Below, piece after piece: positions 8,845 to 17,811 of a DNA stretch of 64,000 bases. The position numbers and the translations under genes were made by a program. Within the stretch, counting starts at the first letter, position 1. The number at the start of each line of letters is the position of its first letter. This DNA comes from Photobacterium alginatilyticum (GTDB taxonomy: Bacteria; Pseudomonadota; Gammaproteobacteria; Enterobacterales; Vibrionaceae): the NCBI RefSeq assembly GCF_009910675.1, contig NZ_RSEJ01000002.1:273923-337922 (forward strand), given 5' to 3'. Below the pieces are notes generated by a model. It was not told the DNA's origin. It did no database searches and saw only the letters and a list, made by a program, of their open reading frames with translations.

Positions 8845-9395
8845 CCCTTCGCTTCCTCCAGCAACGCCTGATACATCGGCTGTAGAGTATCAGCCCAGTT
8901 TCGCTCGTTCACATCACCAACATGGCGATAACGAACAATACCGTTGGCATCAATCAGGAAGGTCTCCGGCGCGCCGTAAACGCCCAGGTCCATCCCCAGC
9001 ATGCCGTTACCATCGAACAGACTATGAATGTACGGGTTGCCCAGCTCATTGAGCCAACGGACAGCCTTAAGACGCTCATCCTTATAGTTAAGGCCAATAA
9101 TTTTTACCCCGTTGCTTGCCAGCTCGTTAAGGTAGGTGTGCTCGGCGTAGCAGGTCGGACACCAGGTTGCCCAGACGTTCAACAGCAGAGGCTCGCCCTT
9201 GAAGATATCCTGCTCATACAACTTGCCGGCTTCGACCAAATCTTCCAACTTGAAATCAGGGACCGGCTTACCGACCAGTACCGATTCCAGCTTGGTTGGA
9301 TCATCGCCTTCTGCATTACGAGTAAGCTGAACCATAAAGACCAGCGCCAGTGCCAAAAACAGTACCAGAGGTACAAACAATAATTTCTTATTCAT
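8841..9395 (-). CDS. ccmG: Thiol:disulfide interchange protein CcmG (DsbE)
   Basis: 184 residues. An N-terminal membrane anchor (about 5-22) carries a periplasmic thioredoxin-fold domain with the WATWCPTCYAEH active site and the conserved GVYGAPETFLID segment around the cis-proline. CcmG takes electrons from the DsbD/CcdA pathway and passes them to CcmH and apocytochrome c. The start shares one base with the ccmF stop. Confidence 0.96.
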   Translation of the reverse strand: MNKKLLFVPLVLFLALALVFMVQLTRNAEGDDPTKLESVLVGKPVPDFKLEDLVEAGKLYEQDIFKGEPLLLNVWATWCPTCYAEHTYLNELASNGVKIIGLNYKDERLKAVRWLNELGNPYIHSLFDGNGMLGMDLGVYGAPETFLIDANGIVRYRHVGDVNERNWADTLQPMYQALLEEAKG

Positions 9396-11377
9396 CAGTT
9401 AACCTCAGCTTTCTTGCCAGCTTTAGCCGTGTCTACCTTGGCTTGTTTACGGAAACGGTAACGCTTGTCACTGATTGCAAATGCTCCACCCAACGCCATC
9501 AGCACCGAGCCAAACCAGATCCAGTTTACAAACGGTTTGAAGTAAATTCGTACCGCCCAGGCACCATCGCCCAGCTTCTCACCCATAGCAACATACAAAT
9601 CGCGGGTGACACCACTGTCGATCGCCGCCTCGGTCATCATTGAACCGGCTACTGTATAAAAACGCTTCTCGGCATGCAGCTCGGTAACAAACTTGCCGTT
9701 ACGGGTAATATTGAAATCTGCAATATAACCATCGTAGTTAGGACCATCGGCATCACGCAGACCGGCGAAATGGAAATCGTAGCCCTGAACCTGTACCGTT
9801 TCACCCGGCGCCAGACGCACATCACGCTCAATATCGTAATTTGAAACCAGAGTAATACCGATCACAGACACGGCCAGACCAATATGACCCAATACCATTG
9901 CCCAGTGACTGCGGCCAAGCTTACCTAGCCCTTGCAGCAGGCTATGGCGATGCGTCGCACGCTGATACAGCTCAAAACTGTGCATCACCACAATCCAGAT
10001 AGCCATAACAAGGCCAAGTACCGCCAGCGGCTCCATGCTGTCGGTAAAGAGCAGAATGGTCAGGAACGAGAACGGTAGCGTAATCGCAGCCGAGATAATC
10101 ATCGGCTTGGTGATATTAGACAGGTTGTCACGCTTCCAGCGTACCAGCGGACCGATACCCAGAATGAAGGCAAACGGGATCATCAGCCAGGTAAACAAAG
10201 TATTGAAGAACGGCACACCAATGGATACGGAACCAAGGCCAATCTGCTTGTGGATCAGCGGCAGCAAGGTACCAATCAATACAACCAGCAGGCCAGCGAC
10301 CAGCAGCAGGTTGTTAGCCAGCAGCAGGTTCTCACGCGAGAACAGGCTGTAGTTACCTCGTGATCTGATCTGACCGCCGCGCAGAGCGTAGAGCAGCAAG
10401 GAGCCGCCAATGACCACAATCAGGAAGCCAAGGATGAACATACCACGGGCCGGATCGGAGGCGAAAGCATGCACAGAAACCAAAACACCAGAACGGACCA
10501 GGAAGGTACCCAACAGGCTCAACGAGAACGCCGAGATTGCCAGCAGTACGGTCCAGGCTTTAAAGGTACCGCGTTTTTCCGTTACCGACAGCGAGTGCAT
10601 CAAGGCAGTACCGGCTAGCCATGGCATGAATGAGGCGTTTTCGACCGGATCCCAGAACCACCAGCCGCCCCAGCCAAGTTCGTAGTAAGCCCACCATGAG
10701 CCAAGTGCGATACCCAGCGTCAGGAACGACCATGCGGCAATTGTCCAGGGACGAGACCAGCGCGCCCATGCAGTATCCAGACGACCTGTCATCAAAGAGG
10801 CAATCGCAAAGGCAAAGGCAACTGAGAAACCCACATAACCCATGTACAGCATCGGTGGGTGAATAATCAGCCCCGGATCCTGCAGCAGAGGGTTCAAGTC
10901 GCGACCGTCAACCGGGAAGAATGGCAAGGTACGCAGGAACGGGTTGGAAGTCATGATGATAAACAGCAGGAAGCCTACTGAAATCATGCCCATTACCGCC
11001 AATACACGGGATACCGACTCTAACGGCATACCGCGGCTGAACATGGCTACAGCAGCCGCCCATGCAGCCTGGATCAGCACCCACAGCAACAGCGAGCCTT
11101 CGTGTGCGCCCCAAACAGCAGTAATACGGTAGTACCACGGTAAAAGGCTGTTCGAGTTACTCGCGACATAGGTCACGGTGAAGTCGTTGGTGTAAAAGGC
11201 CCAGCACAGCACGACGAATGACAACAACAGCATACCGAATACACCGTATGTCAGCGGACGTGCCATGCGCATCATTGACTGGTTGCCGACAGAGGCCCCG
11301 TACAATGGATAGATACTTGCGAGGATCGACAAACCCAGCGCAATAATCAGGCTAAAATGCCCCAGTTCTGCAATCAT
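9395..11377 (-). CDS. ccmF: Haem lyase subunit CcmF
   Basis: A 660-residue polytopic inner-membrane protein with many hydrophobic helices. It contains the tryptophan-rich WWD motif [13 protein letters not shown] near residues 235-247 and conserved periplasmic histidines (for example [13 protein letters not shown]), the haem-handling signature of CcmF. It ligates haem from holo-CcmE to apocytochrome c together with CcmH and CcmI. The length is normal. The start overlaps the ccmE stop by 4 bp. Confidence 0.97.
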   Translation of the reverse strand: MIAELGHFSLIIALGLSILASIYPLYGASVGNQSMMRMARPLTYGVFGMLLLSFVVLCWAFYTNDFTVTYVASNSNSLLPWYYRITAVWGAHEGSLLLWVLIQAAWAAAVAMFSRGMPLESVSRVLAVMGMISVGFLLFIIMTSNPFLRTLPFFPVDGRDLNPLLQDPGLIIHPPMLYMGYVGFSVAFAFAIASLMTGRLDTAWARWSRPWTIAAWSFLTLGIALGSWWAYYELGWGGWWFWDPVENASFMPWLAGTALMHSLSVTEKRGTFKAWTVLLAISAFSLSLLGTFLVRSGVLVSVHAFASDPARGMFILGFLIVVIGGSLLLYALRGGQIRSRGNYSLFSRENLLLANNLLLVAGLLVVLIGTLLPLIHKQIGLGSVSIGVPFFNTLFTWLMIPFAFILGIGPLVRWKRDNLSNITKPMIISAAITLPFSFLTILLFTDSMEPLAVLGLVMAIWIVVMHSFELYQRATHRHSLLQGLGKLGRSHWAMVLGHIGLAVSVIGITLVSNYDIERDVRLAPGETVQVQGYDFHFAGLRDADGPNYDGYIADFNITRNGKFVTELHAEKRFYTVAGSMMTEAAIDSGVTRDLYVAMGEKLGDGAWAVRIYFKPFVNWIWFGSVLMALGGAFAISDKRYRFRKQAKVDTAKAGKKAEVN

Positions 11378-11859
11378 TGAACACTGCCCTGCATCTGTTC
11401 TTCGGTATATTGAAGAGGTTCGTGGGTTTTCTTCATCGCTTCAGCCACTTCCGGCGGCATATACTCTTCATCGTGTTTTGCCAGTACTTCGTGAGCTTCA
11501 ATGGTGGTGGCATTTACCAGTACACCCTGAGCGACGATACCCTGACCTTCACGGAACAGATCCGGCAAGATACCGTCATACTTAATGGTCACAGCCGGGC
11601 CGACATCGGCCACGTCAAAGCGAACTTCCAGCGACTGAGGATCACGCTTTACCGAACCCGCAACAACCATACCACCGATACGCAGGCGCTGACCGACTTC
11701 AGGCTTGGTGCCGTCCGGCTTGCCATTAACCAGCTCGGTCGGGGTATAGAAGAGATCCATGTTCTGGTTTAACGCATACAGCATTAAACCAATAGTTGCG
11801 CCGAGGCCCACAACTAACGCCAGCACTAGCGTCATGCGTTTTTTACGTCTCGGGTTCAT
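11374..11859 (-). CDS. ccmE: Haem chaperone CcmE
   Basis: 161 residues. A basic N-terminus (MNPRRKKRM) and one membrane helix anchor a periplasmic OB-fold. The C-terminal [12 protein letters not shown] motif contains the His that binds haem covalently and the Tyr that ligates it. CcmE receives haem from the CcmABCD release complex and carries it to CcmF. It overlaps its neighbours by 4 bp on both sides. Confidence 0.96.
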   Translation of the reverse strand: MNPRRKKRMTLVLALVVGLGATIGLMLYALNQNMDLFYTPTELVNGKPDGTKPEVGQRLRIGGMVVAGSVKRDPQSLEVRFDVADVGPAVTIKYDGILPDLFREGQGIVAQGVLVNATTIEAHEVLAKHDEEYMPPEVAEAMKKTHEPLQYTEEQMQGSVQ

Positions 11860-12062
11860 AGTGTGTTCTCCAGTTTTTTCGCTTCTTTAATACGGTGCTC
11901 ACGAGCGATTTTGTTCTTGATTTCTGCCGCCAGGCGGCGTTTTTTACTCAGGCTTGAAAATAAGATCCACAGCAGGGCAGCAAAGGAAATACCATAGGCC
12001 GCCCAGACATAAGATGCGTAGCCACCCATCGCTAAAAAGTCACTAAAAGATTCAAAATGCAT
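11856..12062 (-). CDS. ccmD: Haem exporter accessory protein CcmD
   Basis: A small 68-residue protein with one membrane helix (about 19-37; [18 protein letters not shown]) followed by a strongly basic, probably cytoplasmic helix, as in all CcmD. It stabilises the CcmC-CcmE complex and is needed for release of holo-CcmE from CcmABCD. It lies 7 bp after ccmC. Confidence 0.93.
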   Translation of the reverse strand: MHFESFSDFLAMGGYASYVWAAYGISFAALLWILFSSLSKKRRLAAEIKNKIAREHRIKEAKKLENTL

Positions 12063-12069
12063 GATGGCC

Positions 12070-12801
12070 TCACTTCATTAATTCACGGACCCAAGGGCGA
12101 TGACTTTCACGGGCAATGATTTCATTGCGCAGACGAACCAGCGTCACCGCGCCAAAGAAACAGGCAAAGCCGACAATGTTCAGTAACAGCGGCCACAACA
12201 TGGTGCTATCCATCGACGGTTTGTCAAATTTGGTAATCGTGGCACCTTGGTGCAGGGTATTCCACCACTCAACAGAGAAGTGAATGATAGGCAGGTTGAT
12301 AACACCGACAATCGCCAGAATACCCGCCGCCTTTGCCGCAGTCTTCTGATCATCAAACGCACTATAGAGGGCGATAACACCAAGGTAGAGGAACAACAAG
12401 ATCAGCTCAGACGTCAGGCGGGCATCCCACACCCACCAGGCCCCCCACATAGGTTTACCCCAGATGGCACCGGTGAGAAGAGCAATCACGGTGAACACGG
12501 CACCCACCGGCGCCATTGCCGCAGCAGCCATATCGGACAGTCGGATCTGCCAGACCAAACCGATAAAGGCCGCAATGGCCATTGACATATAGGCCCCCAT
12601 CGACCAGATGGCCGCAGGAACGTGAAGATAGATAATCCGGAAACTATCGCCCTGCTGGTAATCTGTCGGGGCAAACATTAACCCCCAGATAGTACCGCCA
12701 ATGATCCCCAATAAGGCAATAATGGAGAACCAGGGTAACAGGGTACCGCACAGGCGGTAGCAATTTTCAGCTTTCGCGTAGGGATGTAACCACTTCCACA
12801 T
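12070..12801 (-). CDS. ccmC: Haem exporter protein CcmC
   Basis: 243 residues with six predicted membrane helices. The WWD motif MWGAWWVWDARLTSEL (around residues 122-137) and the flanking His residues (YLHVPAA; IIHFSVEWWNTLHQG) attach haem to CcmE. It is separated from ccmB by 234 bp, although all other ccm genes overlap or nearly abut. CcmC may therefore be expressed from its own promoter. Confidence 0.97.
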   Translation of the reverse strand: MWKWLHPYAKAENCYRLCGTLLPWFSIIALLGIIGGTIWGLMFAPTDYQQGDSFRIIYLHVPAAIWSMGAYMSMAIAAFIGLVWQIRLSDMAAAAMAPVGAVFTVIALLTGAIWGKPMWGAWWVWDARLTSELILLFLYLGVIALYSAFDDQKTAAKAAGILAIVGVINLPIIHFSVEWWNTLHQGATITKFDKPSMDSTMLWPLLLNIVGFACFFGAVTLVRLRNEIIARESHRPWVRELMK

Positions 12802-12981
12802 ATTTCTGCTCTACTCGTATAATTGTAATAAGTACGTTCTCAGCCAGCGTATTGTTCACTCAAAGCAGAACAACATACCAATGAAACAATTCTCATCATT
12901 AAATTAGGATAAGCAAAGTTGAATACCCCCTTTGAGGTACTTGCTCATCTAACCATCGCTTCCTTGTTCTTGCTCAAAATT

Positions 12982-13008
12982 GTCTCATGAGATCCATTAT
13001 TATGAGAC
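12982..13008 (-). repeat. Inverted repeat in the ccmB-ccmC gap, possible attenuator
   Basis: Perfect 7-bp arms GTCTCAT (12982-12988) and ATGAGAC (13002-13008) with a 13-base loop. On the minus strand the second arm is followed by AATTTTG. It lies 27 bp after the ccmB stop. It could be a weak terminator or partial attenuator. The rest of the 12802-13035 gap shows no convincing gene. Confidence 0.45.
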
Positions 13009-13035
13009 ATCTTACTCAGGTGTAATTGTAATGTT

Positions 13036-13704
13036 TTATTGCACACTTATACGTAATGATGCAGCAACCGCAAATGGCGCCAGCGTTGCCGACCCAACCA
13101 ACATTGCCCCCATCAGCGCCAACTGCCCGTTGAACGCCATCCCGAGGCTTGCCGCATCAATTGCCGAGGTAGCAAATATCAGCACAGGGATATACAGCGG
13201 CAAAATGAGCAAGCTCAATAATACCCCGCCCTTTCTCAGCCCCACTGTCAGCGCGACCCCAATCGCCCCGAGAAAGCTCAATGTCGGCGTACCGACAAGC
13301 AGCGTCAGTACCACCGCCTTCCAGGTCTCCCAGTCCAACGACAGCAATATTGCCAGCAGCGGGCTGATCAGCAACAACGGCACACCTGTCAATACCCAGT
13401 GCGCCACCATTTTGGCAAAAGCCAGCACCGGCAGTGGTGTCGGCATCATCAGCATCTGCTCGAGCGAACCGTCGACAAAGTCATCCCGGAACAGACGCTC
13501 CAGCGACAACAACGCGGCCAGCAACGCGGCAACCCAAACAATACCCGGCGCGATCCGAGCCAGTAGATTCGGCTCCGGCCCGACTCCCAATGGGAACAGG
13601 GTGATCACAATAATAAAAAACCACAACGGGTTAAAAACATCAGCCTGTCGACGAAATGCAATCAGCAGTTCACGCCGAATGACTTGAAAAATAGCGCTTA
13701 GCAT
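13036..13704 (-). CDS. ccmB: Haem exporter permease CcmB
   Basis: A 222-residue inner-membrane protein with six hydrophobic helices, typical of CcmB. The LERLFRDDFVDGSLEQMLM segment is conserved in the family. CcmB pairs with the ATPase CcmA to form the ABC transporter that, with CcmC and CcmD, releases haem-loaded CcmE. It starts 6 bp after ccmA. Confidence 0.96.
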   Translation of the reverse strand: MLSAIFQVIRRELLIAFRRQADVFNPLWFFIIVITLFPLGVGPEPNLLARIAPGIVWVAALLAALLSLERLFRDDFVDGSLEQMLMMPTPLPVLAFAKMVAHWVLTGVPLLLISPLLAILLSLDWETWKAVVLTLLVGTPTLSFLGAIGVALTVGLRKGGVLLSLLILPLYIPVLIFATSAIDAASLGMAFNGQLALMGAMLVGSATLAPFAVAASLRISVQ

Positions 13705-13710
13705 CCTGAA

Positions 13711-14361
13711 CTACTGCCCCAACTTAATCTTCCGTAAATGGTTACTGTCTGTGAACATATCCTGGTGAGTCGTTAGCAGCACGACACCGCCACGCTCGAC
13801 ATGAGACAGAAATAACCGTTCCAGCACTTTCACACCCTGCTTGTCGATAGCCGTCAGGGGCTCATCCAAAATCCACAGCTTATGGTTGCTGATCCACAAC
13901 CTAGCCAGAGCCACCCGGCGCTGCTGACCAGCAGACAGCTGACCGGCCGGGACATCTTCCCGCCCAGCCAGACCGACATGGGCAAGTGCCTGCCAGAGGC
14001 AATCGTCACCGCTGACCTGCGGCGTTCCCGTCAGCTCCGAGTCTTCCGTATGGGTATGCATAGCCTGGAAAAAAGCCAGGTTTTCAAACGCTGTCAGCTC
14101 CCGCTTTACCCCGGTCTGGTGACCAAGGAACAGCAAGTCCTGATAGTAATCTTCCCGTGCTGTTTCGATATTTTCGTTGTTCCAGCACACGCTACCGCTG
14201 TCTGCCCGCCCGAGACCCGCAATGATCCGGAGCAAGGTTGTTTTTCCGGCGCCGTTATGTCCTTCAATCTGAACCAGTTCACCTGTCGATACAGAGAAAC
14301 TTAGGTCGTCGAACAACACCCGCTCATCGCGGACACAGCTTAATTCTTGTACAGACAACAT
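13711..14361 (-). CDS. ccmA: Haem exporter ATPase CcmA
   Basis: A 216-residue ABC ATPase. The Walker A is GHNGAGKTT (around residues 35-43), the signature motif is [15 protein letters not shown], the Walker B is [12 protein letters not shown], and the switch His is in LLTTHQD. It is the first gene of the ccm operon. The promoter must lie in the 108-bp divergent gap to the plus-strand gene at 14470; no clear -10/-35 could be assigned. Confidence 0.97.
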   Translation of the reverse strand: MLSVQELSCVRDERVLFDDLSFSVSTGELVQIEGHNGAGKTTLLRIIAGLGRADSGSVCWNNENIETAREDYYQDLLFLGHQTGVKRELTAFENLAFFQAMHTHTEDSELTGTPQVSGDDCLWQALAHVGLAGREDVPAGQLSAGQQRRVALARLWISNHKLWILDEPLTAIDKQGVKVLERLFLSHVERGGVVLLTTHQDMFTDSNHLRKIKLGQ

Positions 14362-14469
14362 ATTAAATGATGTATCCTAGGTGACACAATTTAGCGGGCA
14401 TATTACCACACTGGTTCAGGATTTTGTTAGACACCCAGTTGTATAGTTCCATCACTTAGGTTAGTAATT

Positions 14470-15315
14470 GTGACATCCATGCGTATCGACAGCTCCCAAA
14501 CCTCTGCTTTAACTAAGAGTGGACAAATTGAACCTAAAAAAGTGCCAGAAAATGAGACAAATACCAAAATTCCTCAATCCGTAAATACCAACAAGTCAAT
14601 TCAGGGACAAATTTCCCAACTGTCTCAAGTATTAATGCAAATGAATGTGCTGCAACGTTTTTTTACAACTTTTGTCGCACAGCATTCATCCCCTTCGATG
14701 CCCTCTTCGCCAGCTGTCACTAATTTGCTCTCTCAGCTTCTGATGCCCGAAAATAAAGCCACGCTTATCCAGTGGCTTAGGCAAGGTGCCGGCAAGCAGG
14801 TTATGGTCCAACTGTTGGAGCAATCCAGACAAGCGGATAGCCCTCTCAGGCAGTGGCTGCAGCAGCTGCCAACCGACAAGCAAGACGAGTTCAATGCGCT
14901 GCTCAAACTGGCCGTTGAACAGCGCTTGGCCGCCAACGGCAAAGATAACGACGCCACCCTGCTGCAGTTGCATTTGTTGCAACCCAACGGCCGAGAGCTG
15001 AAATTATCCGTTGAAAAGGATCCCGACGCCAGTCCGGCAAGAAGCACCGAGCAATCGTCTAAGTGGACTATCCGGTTAGCTCTTCCTGTCGGCCAATACG
15101 ATATCATCCATGCCATCGCGGTATGGCAGCAACAAAACCTGGCTCTCGCCTTCGAATCAGACAATAGAGAGTGGCTGAAACGCACCGAGGTCCTTTCCCC
15201 GGTGCTGACCGAGCGGTTAGCAATGCTGGGGATCGACAGCGAGCCTGCCACCTTTACGTTTCGTCCGCCGCAAATTGTCGAACCCAAAACAGAAGGACTG
15301 TCGATTCTGGTATAG
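14470..15315 (+). CDS. FliK-like protein (flagellar hook-length control C-terminal domain type)
   Basis: 281 residues from GTG at 14470; ATG at 14479 is an alternative start. The N-terminal 60 residues are polar and probably disordered, the middle (about 60-165) is helical and Gln/Leu-rich, and the last 90 residues fit the FliK C-terminal fold (WTIRLALPVGQYD, then LALAFESDNREWLKR, then LSPVLTERLAMLGI). It is one of only two rightward genes in the window and lies 31 bp before a stand-alone FlhB-C-like gene. FliK and FlhB-C are functional partners, so the pairing supports the call. It is distinct from the main fliK at 34569. The role is unknown. Confidence 0.72.
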   Translation: MTSMRIDSSQTSALTKSGQIEPKKVPENETNTKIPQSVNTNKSIQGQISQLSQVLMQMNVLQRFFTTFVAQHSSPSMPSSPAVTNLLSQLLMPENKATLIQWLRQGAGKQVMVQLLEQSRQADSPLRQWLQQLPTDKQDEFNALLKLAVEQRLAANGKDNDATLLQLHLLQPNGRELKLSVEKDPDASPARSTEQSSKWTIRLALPVGQYDIIHAIAVWQQQNLALAFESDNREWLKRTEVLSPVLTERLAMLGIDSEPATFTFRPPQIVEPKTEGLSILV

Positions 15316-15346
15316 TGATCGCCACAGATATGGCCAAATTGAAGAC

Positions 15347-15643
15347 ATGCAGAAAAATAAAAGCGCGATAGCCCTCCACTATAACGGGCAGCAAACACCA
15401 ACGGTAACGGCCAAGGGCCATAACCAGCTGGCAGAGCACATCATCGAGCAGGTCAAACAGCAGGGCGGGCTGATTCATCAGGATGAAGCGCTTACTGACT
15501 ACCTCAACAACCTTGAGGTCGGTGACGAGATCCCGGAGAACCTCTATCGGGTTATCGCCGAGCTGATCGCTTTTTCCTGGTTCCTAAACGGAAAAACCCC
15601 TCCCGGGTGGGAAGGGCTTTCAGGTATCAACGAACAAGTGTAA
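15347..15643 (+). CDS. Stand-alone FlhB C-terminal-domain protein (EscU/YscU/HrcU-type switch domain)
   Basis: 98 residues from ATG at 15347. AIALHYNGQQ, TVTAKGHNQLAEHI and IPENLYRVIAELIAFSWFLNG align without gaps of note to the part of FlhB that follows its self-cleavage site (SVALRYDPDI, VVVAKGIDHLALKI and IPDGLFAAVAQVLAYIFQLK of the full FlhB at 29059). It has no membrane part and no NPxH site. Similar small proteins are known as FlhX/YlqH or FlhB-like. It may act on export substrate choice with the FliK-like neighbour. It converges on the gene at 15682. Confidence 0.82.
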   Translation: MQKNKSAIALHYNGQQTPTVTAKGHNQLAEHIIEQVKQQGGLIHQDEALTDYLNNLEVGDEIPENLYRVIAELIAFSWFLNGKTPPGWEGLSGINEQV

Positions 15644-15681
15644 TACAACTGAACGACTGGTTGTGAAACCGTGTTAGCGTT

Positions 15682-16116
15682 CTAACGCCGTCTTGGCTGC
15701 GCCATCTTTTGCTGCAAGCGAAGCAACAGCTCCGCCTCCGCCTTAGGCAAATCACACTCTTCCATCAGCTCATCGACATCGGCGCCCAGCTCAACCATTT
15801 TACTGGCGCGGCTGTAGAGCTTTCCGTCGGGATCCAACATCGCCATTTCACCCTGTCGATCCGAGATCATCTCAAGGTGCTCGGCCATGTCAGCCAGCTT
15901 CTGGCTCATACCTATTGTTCCGGCACGCAGCTCGGTAAACTGCTTAAGCAAGCTTTCGTGCTGGTGCCGAGAGTTTTTCAACACCAACTCTGTGGCGGCA
16001 AATTTTGCTTCCAGTGCCTGGCGGGCCTTGCGTTCACGACGAACCATTAGCCATGAAATGATCACGGCCAGGATCGCAACAGCAACCGGCAACCATTGCA
16101 AAACGAGGCTTTGCAT
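15682..16116 (-). CDS. DUF2802 family membrane-anchored coiled-coil protein
   Basis: 144 residues from ATG at 16116, which shares a base with the cheW stop (TAATG) and so is translationally coupled to cheW. One N-terminal membrane helix (about 4-23) is followed by a basic RRERKAR stretch, a helical coiled-coil region (about 30-90), and a C-terminal part with a VELGADVDELMEECDLPKAEAELLL segment resembling a small helix-turn-helix. This matches the DUF2802 protein found after cheW in Vibrio. Context suggests a link to the polar chemosensory array, but no function is known. Confidence 0.8.
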   Translation of the reverse strand: MQSLVLQWLPVAVAILAVIISWLMVRRERKARQALEAKFAATELVLKNSRHQHESLLKQFTELRAGTIGMSQKLADMAEHLEMISDRQGEMAMLDPDGKLYSRASKMVELGADVDELMEECDLPKAEAELLLRLQQKMAQPRRR

Positions 16117-16610
16117 TACAAGTACGCCATCTCGTCCCATTCTTCGTCAGACAGCAGCTTGTTTAGGTCTACCAGGATCAGCAGCTCACCGTCTCGGTTG
16201 CTCACGCCCTGGATAAACTTCGCGCTCTCTTCTGTACCGACACTTGGTGTGCTGTCAATTTCAGAACTACGTAGATAAACAACTTCTGCAACGCTGTCTA
16301 CCAAGATACCAATCACCTGCTTCTCAGCCTCGATGATCACAATACGGGTATTGTCAGAAATTTCACCTGGCATTAGGCCAAAGCGAGAACGGGTATCAAT
16401 AACCGTTACTACGTTACCACGCAGGTTGATGATACCCAGAACGTAATCTGGCGCACCTGGTACCGGAGCAATTTCGGAGTAGCGCAATACTTCACGTACC
16501 TGCATCACATTGATGCCGTAGGTTTCATCTTCCAGCTGGAATGTTACCCACTGTAGTACCTGATCGCTACCGTCTTCTTTTTGTATTTCGGCTACACTAA
16601 CCTGAGACAT
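16116..16610 (-). CDS. cheW: Chemotaxis adaptor CheW
   Basis: A 164-residue CheW-domain protein. Family segments are LQWVTFQLEDETYGINVMQVREVLR, PDYVLGIINLRGNVVTVIDTR and VDSVAEVVYL. CheW couples methyl-accepting chemotaxis receptors to the kinase CheA in the polar array. It is 22 bp after the parP gene and ends in a TAATG overlap with the DUF2802 gene. Confidence 0.96.
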   Translation of the reverse strand: MSQVSVAEIQKEDGSDQVLQWVTFQLEDETYGINVMQVREVLRYSEIAPVPGAPDYVLGIINLRGNVVTVIDTRSRFGLMPGEISDNTRIVIIEAEKQVIGILVDSVAEVVYLRSSEIDSTPSVGTEESAKFIQGVSNRDGELLILVDLNKLLSDEEWDEMAYL

Positions 16611-16632
16611 GCTGTTTCCTCTTTGGCCTTGC

Positions 16633-17811
16633 TCACATTACACTCTTAACATCTAAACCAGCATTGAGCATAGATATTAGTTCGCTAACATGAATTAGAG
16701 CACACATTTTTTCTTTAACCATTCCGGCAAGCCAAGGACGTTTACCCGCCTGTTCCCGCCAACGAACACTCTGCTCTGTCAAAGTTTCAGTCCCGTGGAG
16801 CGCATTACATGCCAATCCCCACTTGCTTTCCCCTAACATCACGATATATCGATATTCTTCCTGATGTTCATTCGAACTCAGTTTTTCCGGCATCACCCAG
16901 CGTGCAGTGTCGACCACATCCAGCTGATGCTCACGGTTTGTCATCAACCCGAGGTACCAGGGCGGCCGCCCCAGCAAGTGATTCACCTCTCCGAGCTGAT
17001 GAATGCCCCCCAATTCAGTCAACGGCACGGCAAACGTGACACCATTGACCTCAAAGAAAAGCGCCTGAAACTCCGAACTCCTGTCCTGCTGTTGTTGCCA
17101 TACATCCGGAGGACCGTCACTGCCAGGCTGTGTTTCAGGCTCAACAACCACTTCAGGCTCAGCGTGTTCTACGTCTGGCTCTGATTCTACGCTTGTTGCT
17201 GATTCTACGTTATTGCTTTGCGATTCAACAGAGAAAGGTTCCATAGCAGGCACAGTCACCGCCTCTTCCAGAACCACTTCTTCGACCGCCTGTTCAGCCC
17301 TTTCGGCCGCACACTGCATCTGCTCGGCAATCAGGGCATCGGTTTCATGCTGGATGTCAGACTGCATCTGGCTCATCTGACTCAGCAGTCGCTGCACATC
17401 TTCCAGCTCAGCCTGCGGCTTTTCGGCATAAGCAACCGACGGCTTGCTGTCCGGTAAAACGGGTTTAGGCTCAGCCGGCGGCTCCTGAGTCTGCGGTATC
17501 CAGCCTGATGCCTTCTCCGATGACGGAGAAAGGTTCAGCTCGACAGAAACGGCAGTATCACTCTGCTCATCGTGCGACTCAGACAGTTGTTCAAAGTCGA
17601 ACGGTGCCGCGGTACTCTCAGATTGAAGATCGCTGTCGATCGTGGCGTCACCGCCTTGATCGTGCTGATCCGGTTGCTCTTGCGACTCAGCCTCTTCTTC
17701 AGCCTGAGAGGCTAACTCATCTGCCGGCTCAACCTCTTCAGGCTCAGCCAGCAAATCAAAGAAATAATCATCCAGTGCCTGTTCACTGGACAGACGATGC
17801 TTATCGTTCAT
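16633..17811 (-). CDS. parP: ParP, polar chemotaxis array protein with CheW-like domain
   Basis: 392 residues. The first 250 are acidic, rich in Glu/Gln/Pro/Ser and probably disordered. The C-terminal 140 (FFEVNGVTFAVPLTELGGIHQL, WYLGLMTNREHQLDVVDTARWV) form a CheW-like domain, the array-integration domain of Vibrio ParP. In Vibrio, ParP binds ParC and CheA and keeps the chemosensory array at the flagellated pole. The start overlaps the parC stop by 11 bp. The N-terminal region is fast-evolving, so the name rests on domain order and the parC neighbour. Confidence 0.9.
   Translation of the reverse strand: MNDKHRLSSEQALDDYFFDLLAEPEEVEPADELASQAEEEAESQEQPDQHDQGGDATIDSDLQSESTAAPFDFEQLSESHDEQSDTAVSVELNLSPSSEKASGWIPQTQEPPAEPKPVLPDSKPSVAYAEKPQAELEDVQRLLSQMSQMQSDIQHETDALIAEQMQCAAERAEQAVEEVVLEEAVTVPAMEPFSVESQSNNVESATSVESEPDVEHAEPEVVVEPETQPGSDGPPDVWQQQQDRSSEFQALFFEVNGVTFAVPLTELGGIHQLGEVNHLLGRPPWYLGLMTNREHQLDVVDTARWVMPEKLSSNEHQEEYRYIVMLGESKWGLACNALHGTETLTEQSVRWREQAGKRPWLAGMVKEKMCALIHVSELISMLNAGLDVKSVM

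Noticed and set aside
12980..13687. A 235-codon plus-strand open frame
   Set aside because: It is antisense to ccmB, which has clear membrane-protein features and operon context; the frame reads as Asn/Ser/Arg-rich shadow sequence.
14733..15401. A 222-codon minus-strand open frame over the FliK-like gene
   Set aside because: Cys/Ser-rich shadow. The plus-strand reading has FliK-C-like features and a matching FlhB-C-like neighbour.
15643..15690. A terminator between the convergent FlhB-C-like and DUF2802 genes
   Set aside because: Only a 5-bp GTTAG/CTAAC pairing overlapping the DUF2802 stop is visible, too weak to call.
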